From: Nageia nagi
Taxonomy: Eukaryota > Pinophyta
DNA length: 64,000 bases
Reading direction: 5' to 3'
Assembly (NCBI GenBank): GCA_050084985.1
Contig: JBITNC010000001.1
Span: 214,272,001-214,336,000, forward strand
Positions 60,840 through 64,000 of the stretch are shown in pieces. The notes under the pieces were generated by a model, which was not told the origin of the DNA, did not search any database, and saw only the letters and a program-made list of their open reading frames with translations. Made by a program: the position numbers and the translations under genes. Position 1 is the stretch's first letter, and the number at the start of each line of letters is the position of its first letter.

Positions 60840-62050
60840 TTAATATCAAATATATTAATAGGTCTACCTAAGTAAGTATATGTTTTTTGGTATTGATCAT
60901 ATAATGGCTCAACCTTTTAGTAACAAATACTATACATTGACATAACTTTTCAATGGGTGTGTACCTAATTTCATATTCTTTCAATGTTTTGCTAATAAAA
61001 TAGACTACTCTCTCTTTACCATCTTCTTCTTTATTTACCACCATTACCCCAAATGCATGTTCTATAGCTGAGACATAGATCCAAAGAGGTTCTCCATGCC
61101 TATATGGAGCTAATACTGATGGATGTAGCAAATACTCTTTTATTCTATCAAATGCTTCTTGACACTTAACATCCCATTTAAACTCAACTTATTTCTTAAG
61201 TAAATGAGACATAAGAGCTATCTTATCTATTAATTGAAAAATAAATCTTCTTATAGCTTGAATATTACCTTGAAGACTTCTCAATTGTTTAAGATTTGTA
61301 GGAGGCATTTTTATGATGGCTTTAATTTTCTTTGGATCCACTTCAACTGCTTTCTTAGAGATAATATGCCCTAATAATTTTCTTGATGATACCCAAAATA
61401 CAAATTTTTAAGTCTTGATTCTTAAATTGTAATTCTTCATTATTTCAAATGCTACTTTTATATCCTTGATGTGATCTTCTTAATTCTTTGACTTTATCAA
61501 GATATCATCTACATAGACCTCTACTATTTTATGAATGAACTCATGAAACATTGCTATCATTACTCTTTGATACATGGCCATTGCATTCTTAATACCAAAT
61601 GGCATTACCTTGTAGAAAAAGTTTCCCTAAGGAGTCTTAAAGGCTATTTTATGTTCATCACTTTCCTTGATTTTGATTTGATTATATCCTAAAAATCCAT
61701 TCATAAATGATAACATCTTAGAAGTCATCTTTTAGACATGCTTTATTGAGATTTCTAAAATTAGGACATACTCTAATTTCCCATATAGATTTCTTTACTA
61801 TAACTACATTGGCCATCCATTCTGAATAATCAACGGGTCTAATAAAACTAATTTCTAATAGTTTGTTAATTTCCTTTTTGACTAGTAAAGAAATTTGACA
61901 AGGTATCTTCCTTGGTTTTTGCTTTATAGGAATTGGTCCTTTCTCAACAACCAAGTTATGTATAACAAAATTTTCATCTAATCTAGGCATATATTTATAT
62001 AACCATGCAAATAATTCAGAATAACAATGAAAGGATTGAATCAACTCATT
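60840..62050 (-). pseudogene. Tat-2 reverse transcriptase and first RNase H
   Basis: RT starts around KQKPRKIPCQISLLVKKEI (61925) with RPVDYSEWMANVVIVKK (61840) and FRNLNKACLKDDF (61750). A segment of roughly 20 codons (the PLP-x-ID to AGH-x-M stretch) is deleted at about 61720, then DGFLGYNQIKI, VMPFGIKNA (61600), YVDD (about 61505-61517) and LGHIISKKAVEVDPKKIKAI (61370-61310). RNase H: PLWIYVSAIEHAFGVMV and VYFISKTLKEYEIRYTPIEK (61095-60940). Several frameshifts. Confidence 0.85.
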
Positions 62051-62819
62051 TTACAAAGGTTCCTCAAGGAGCTTACCTATTTTAAGGAAATGTGGTGTCT
62101 TTTGAGAACCAATGTTGACCTCCTCTATCTCTTCATTCAACCAAGTCATTTTTTATTTTGATGGTGTGGGAAATGGAAATTCTCCCAACCCTTTTATTTT
62201 ATCCTCCATAGATTCACTAAAGCAAGCATGGATATTTAGATACTATTTATGAGTCCTCTTTTCATGTCTAGCTAGATATTTAGTTCTAGCACCCATAGAT
62301 TCTAAGAAAGCATCATCATTCTCAAATAATTCTATAACATGTATTGTATCTTCATCATATATTTCACATTCAATAACAAAGTAATTTGGATCATCTCTTA
62401 TTGGTTCATCTTCTTGCATTAATAATGAATGACTATCCTAACCATCATGATCATCTCCATGATATGGGTTAATGAAATATTTGTTTTCCTCTATAATTTC
62501 TTCTAAAGAGGTGCATTAATAATATTTATGGATCCTAGAGGAGTGTAGGTATTATTTTACCTAATACTCCTATTGTCCATTCAAATCTCTCTCTAAATTG
62601 ATATTATTGACATCTATGATTGTGTACAAACCAAATCCAATATCTTTGACATTGAAATTTTGTAATGTTTTTTTATAAATTTAATCATTCTTAGCTAGTA
62701 TAGCCTCATATTTAGAATCATATAGAATAAATCTCTTAGGGAAAATATAATTGCATTGCTTGGCTATATACTCATCTACTTCTACCTTGTAAACATTTCC
62801 TTCAGAACAAAATTTGAAA

Positions 62820-63260
62820 CATCTATGCAAAGTAGATGGTACTCCTTCTATGTCATCTATCCAAGGTCTTCCAAGAATAAAATTAAAATAAGGTTTTCCA
62901 TATATAATGTATAAAAAGGGTCTAAAGTACTTTATTTCTAATTTTGATTGAAAGTGTGATTATTCTTACATATTTCTTTGGAACACCATCAAACCCCTTA
63001 GCTCTCATGGTAGTCTCTTCTCTTATAGGTAACAAATCTAGATAAAACTATGAAAGTAAGTGAGTGGTGGTAATATTAAATGTTTCCCCATAATTTATCA
63101 ATGATATTTTAATTGTATTACCAAATATATTCACTTTAATAAATAATAGTGGATGTAATTAGGTCACATCCTTGCTAGGTCTTTCACTAGGGTGAAAAGT
63201 GATACTCCATATTTCTACCTTTTTTGCAAAAGCAATGATTGAGATGTTCCTATCTATCTA
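62820..63260 (-). pseudogene. Tat-2 protease
   Basis: ISLINYGETFNITTTHLL (about 63110-63060) is the active-site region, with Asn in place of the catalytic Asp. GFDGVPKKYVRIITLSIKI (62990) and ILGRPWIDDIEGVPSTLHRC (62885-62825) are diagnostic of Tat proteases. A frameshift lies between the two halves. The region 62050-62820 holds only decayed linker, with acidic stretches. Confidence 0.75.
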
Positions 63261-63479
63261 ACTATTCTTTGAAATTTGATTCATCATTTCTCTATGAGGT
63301 TCTAAAATTTGAATTAATTCAAACAAACTATGCTTGTGTGTTCTTAAGTGACTCAATGAGGTTAAAACTTCTTAGATCTTTAGGAAGCTCTTTTTCACAT
63401 GTGATACAATTTATTGCCATTCTTGATATTCCTCTTGTAAGTGCTACACATACTTCTTCATGGAAAATTACATTGACAT

Positions 63480-64000
63480 GTTGCTCTTCCTCTATATCTT
63501 TAACTTTAGTAGGGAAAACATAGAATCCATCTTCTATAAGCCTTCATATTTTATTTCTTAGGCCTCCACACCCATTATTGGCATGCCCCTTAGTTTTATG
63601 ATATTTGCAATATCTATATTCTTTATACCATGTTATACTCTCTACTAATTTATCTTCCTCTCTCTTAGGTAAAGGCTATAATAATCCCTTTGCCATTAGA
63701 TCTTTCAAGAAAAACCTAGGAGGTATAAGAAACTTTATGAATTTCCTTTCTTTCTTTTTATATACCTTTTTTGCCACATGAATTGATTTATCTTTCTTTG
63801 GTGATTGTAGCTACTTATCTTTGTCCCTAGTATTATCATCATATTGATACTCATAAGCCCTAATTTCATAAGGACTTTTTCTTTTTCCAATAGATTATAT
63901 ATCATATCAAAAAATGTTAGATGTCTATAATTAATGACATAAGATTATAAGGACAATATGATAGCATCCTTAAAAATATTATTTACCTATTTTTTAATAA
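63480..64000 (-). pseudogene. gag: Tat-2 Gag C-terminus
   Basis: A zinc knuckle YCKYHKTKGHANNGC (C-x2-H-x4-H-x4-C, about 63615-63570) is followed by LIEDGFYVFPTKVKD. Same knuckle type as Tat-1. The rest of Gag lies beyond the window. Confidence 0.7.

Larger units (their letters stand above)
58991..64000 (-). mobile_element. Tat-2: second Tat-lineage Ty3/gypsy element, partial
   Basis: Minus-strand gag-pol running off the right edge of the window at Gag and cut off in the integrase C-terminus at 58991. It contains the Tat double RNase H. No LTR is in the window. It has frameshifts and an internal RT deletion, so it appears older than Tat-1. Confidence 0.88.

Noticed and set aside
63239-63523. 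94-codon plus-strand ORF
   Set aside because: Opposite Tat-2 Gag/protease, whose minus-strand frame has recognisable motifs.
1-64000. tRNA or microRNA genes
   Set aside because: No cloverleaf-like sequence or convincing short hairpin precursor was found by eye; primer-site sequences only resemble tRNA 3' ends.

Overview
This window is intergenic DNA from a plant nuclear genome, made almost entirely of LTR retrotransposons and diverged minisatellites. No intact host gene is visible. Two Tat-type Ty3/gypsy elements (with a second, archaeal-like RNase H), an Athila-like Ty3/gypsy element, heavy C-to-T decay with little removal, and AT-richness all fit a large-genome seed plant. A gymnosperm is my guess from the Gag zinc-knuckle style and the repeat landscape, at low confidence.

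Layout. 1-8285 is old repeat DNA: a long direct repeat (1-720 and 7521-8285) flanks about 5 kb with no recognisable gene, and a minisatellite built on 'caaagtggggtt' fills 480-2330. It resumes at 30343 because Tat-1 landed inside it. Tat-1 (8286-30337, + strand, 22.05 kb, target duplication CATGG) is complete in structure. It has a 1.09-kb LTR whose 3' two thirds plus primer-binding-site start is triplicated, a repeat-bearing leader, one Gag-Pol frame (12537-20909), two extra sense ORFs (21017-23011), and an antisense, apparently spliced gene for a plant mobile domain protein (27273-24780). A polypurine tract and 3' LTR close it. 30343-34910 holds three minisatellite types and a decayed 5S rRNA copy on the minus strand.

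36443-58270 is an Athila-like element on the minus strand: Gag knuckles, PR, RT, RNase H and IN run from 58270 to 53490, and a further decayed coiled-coil ORF lies downstream (38676-36930). Between IN and that ORF sits a nest of three copies of one non-autonomous Gag-PR family. E2 (38683-52806, +, TSD TTGAT) carries E1 (39308-43965, +, TSD TTTGA) in its 5' LTR and E3 (45865-50691, minus, TSD GAAGA) near its protease start. 58991-64000 is a second Tat element (Tat-2, minus), truncated at its 3' end and running off the window at Gag.

How the parts relate. Each gag-pol encodes capsid, protease, reverse transcriptase, RNase H and integrase for copy-and-paste transposition, but all copies are dead through premature stops. 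The E family lacks RT and IN and must have been mobilised in trans. The decay is mainly C-to-T/G-to-A, as expected for methylated, silenced DNA. The most interesting parts are Tat-1's extra coding capacity on both strands, a repeated protein module shared between its pol and its extra ORF, and the same-family nest with its potential to make double-stranded RNA.
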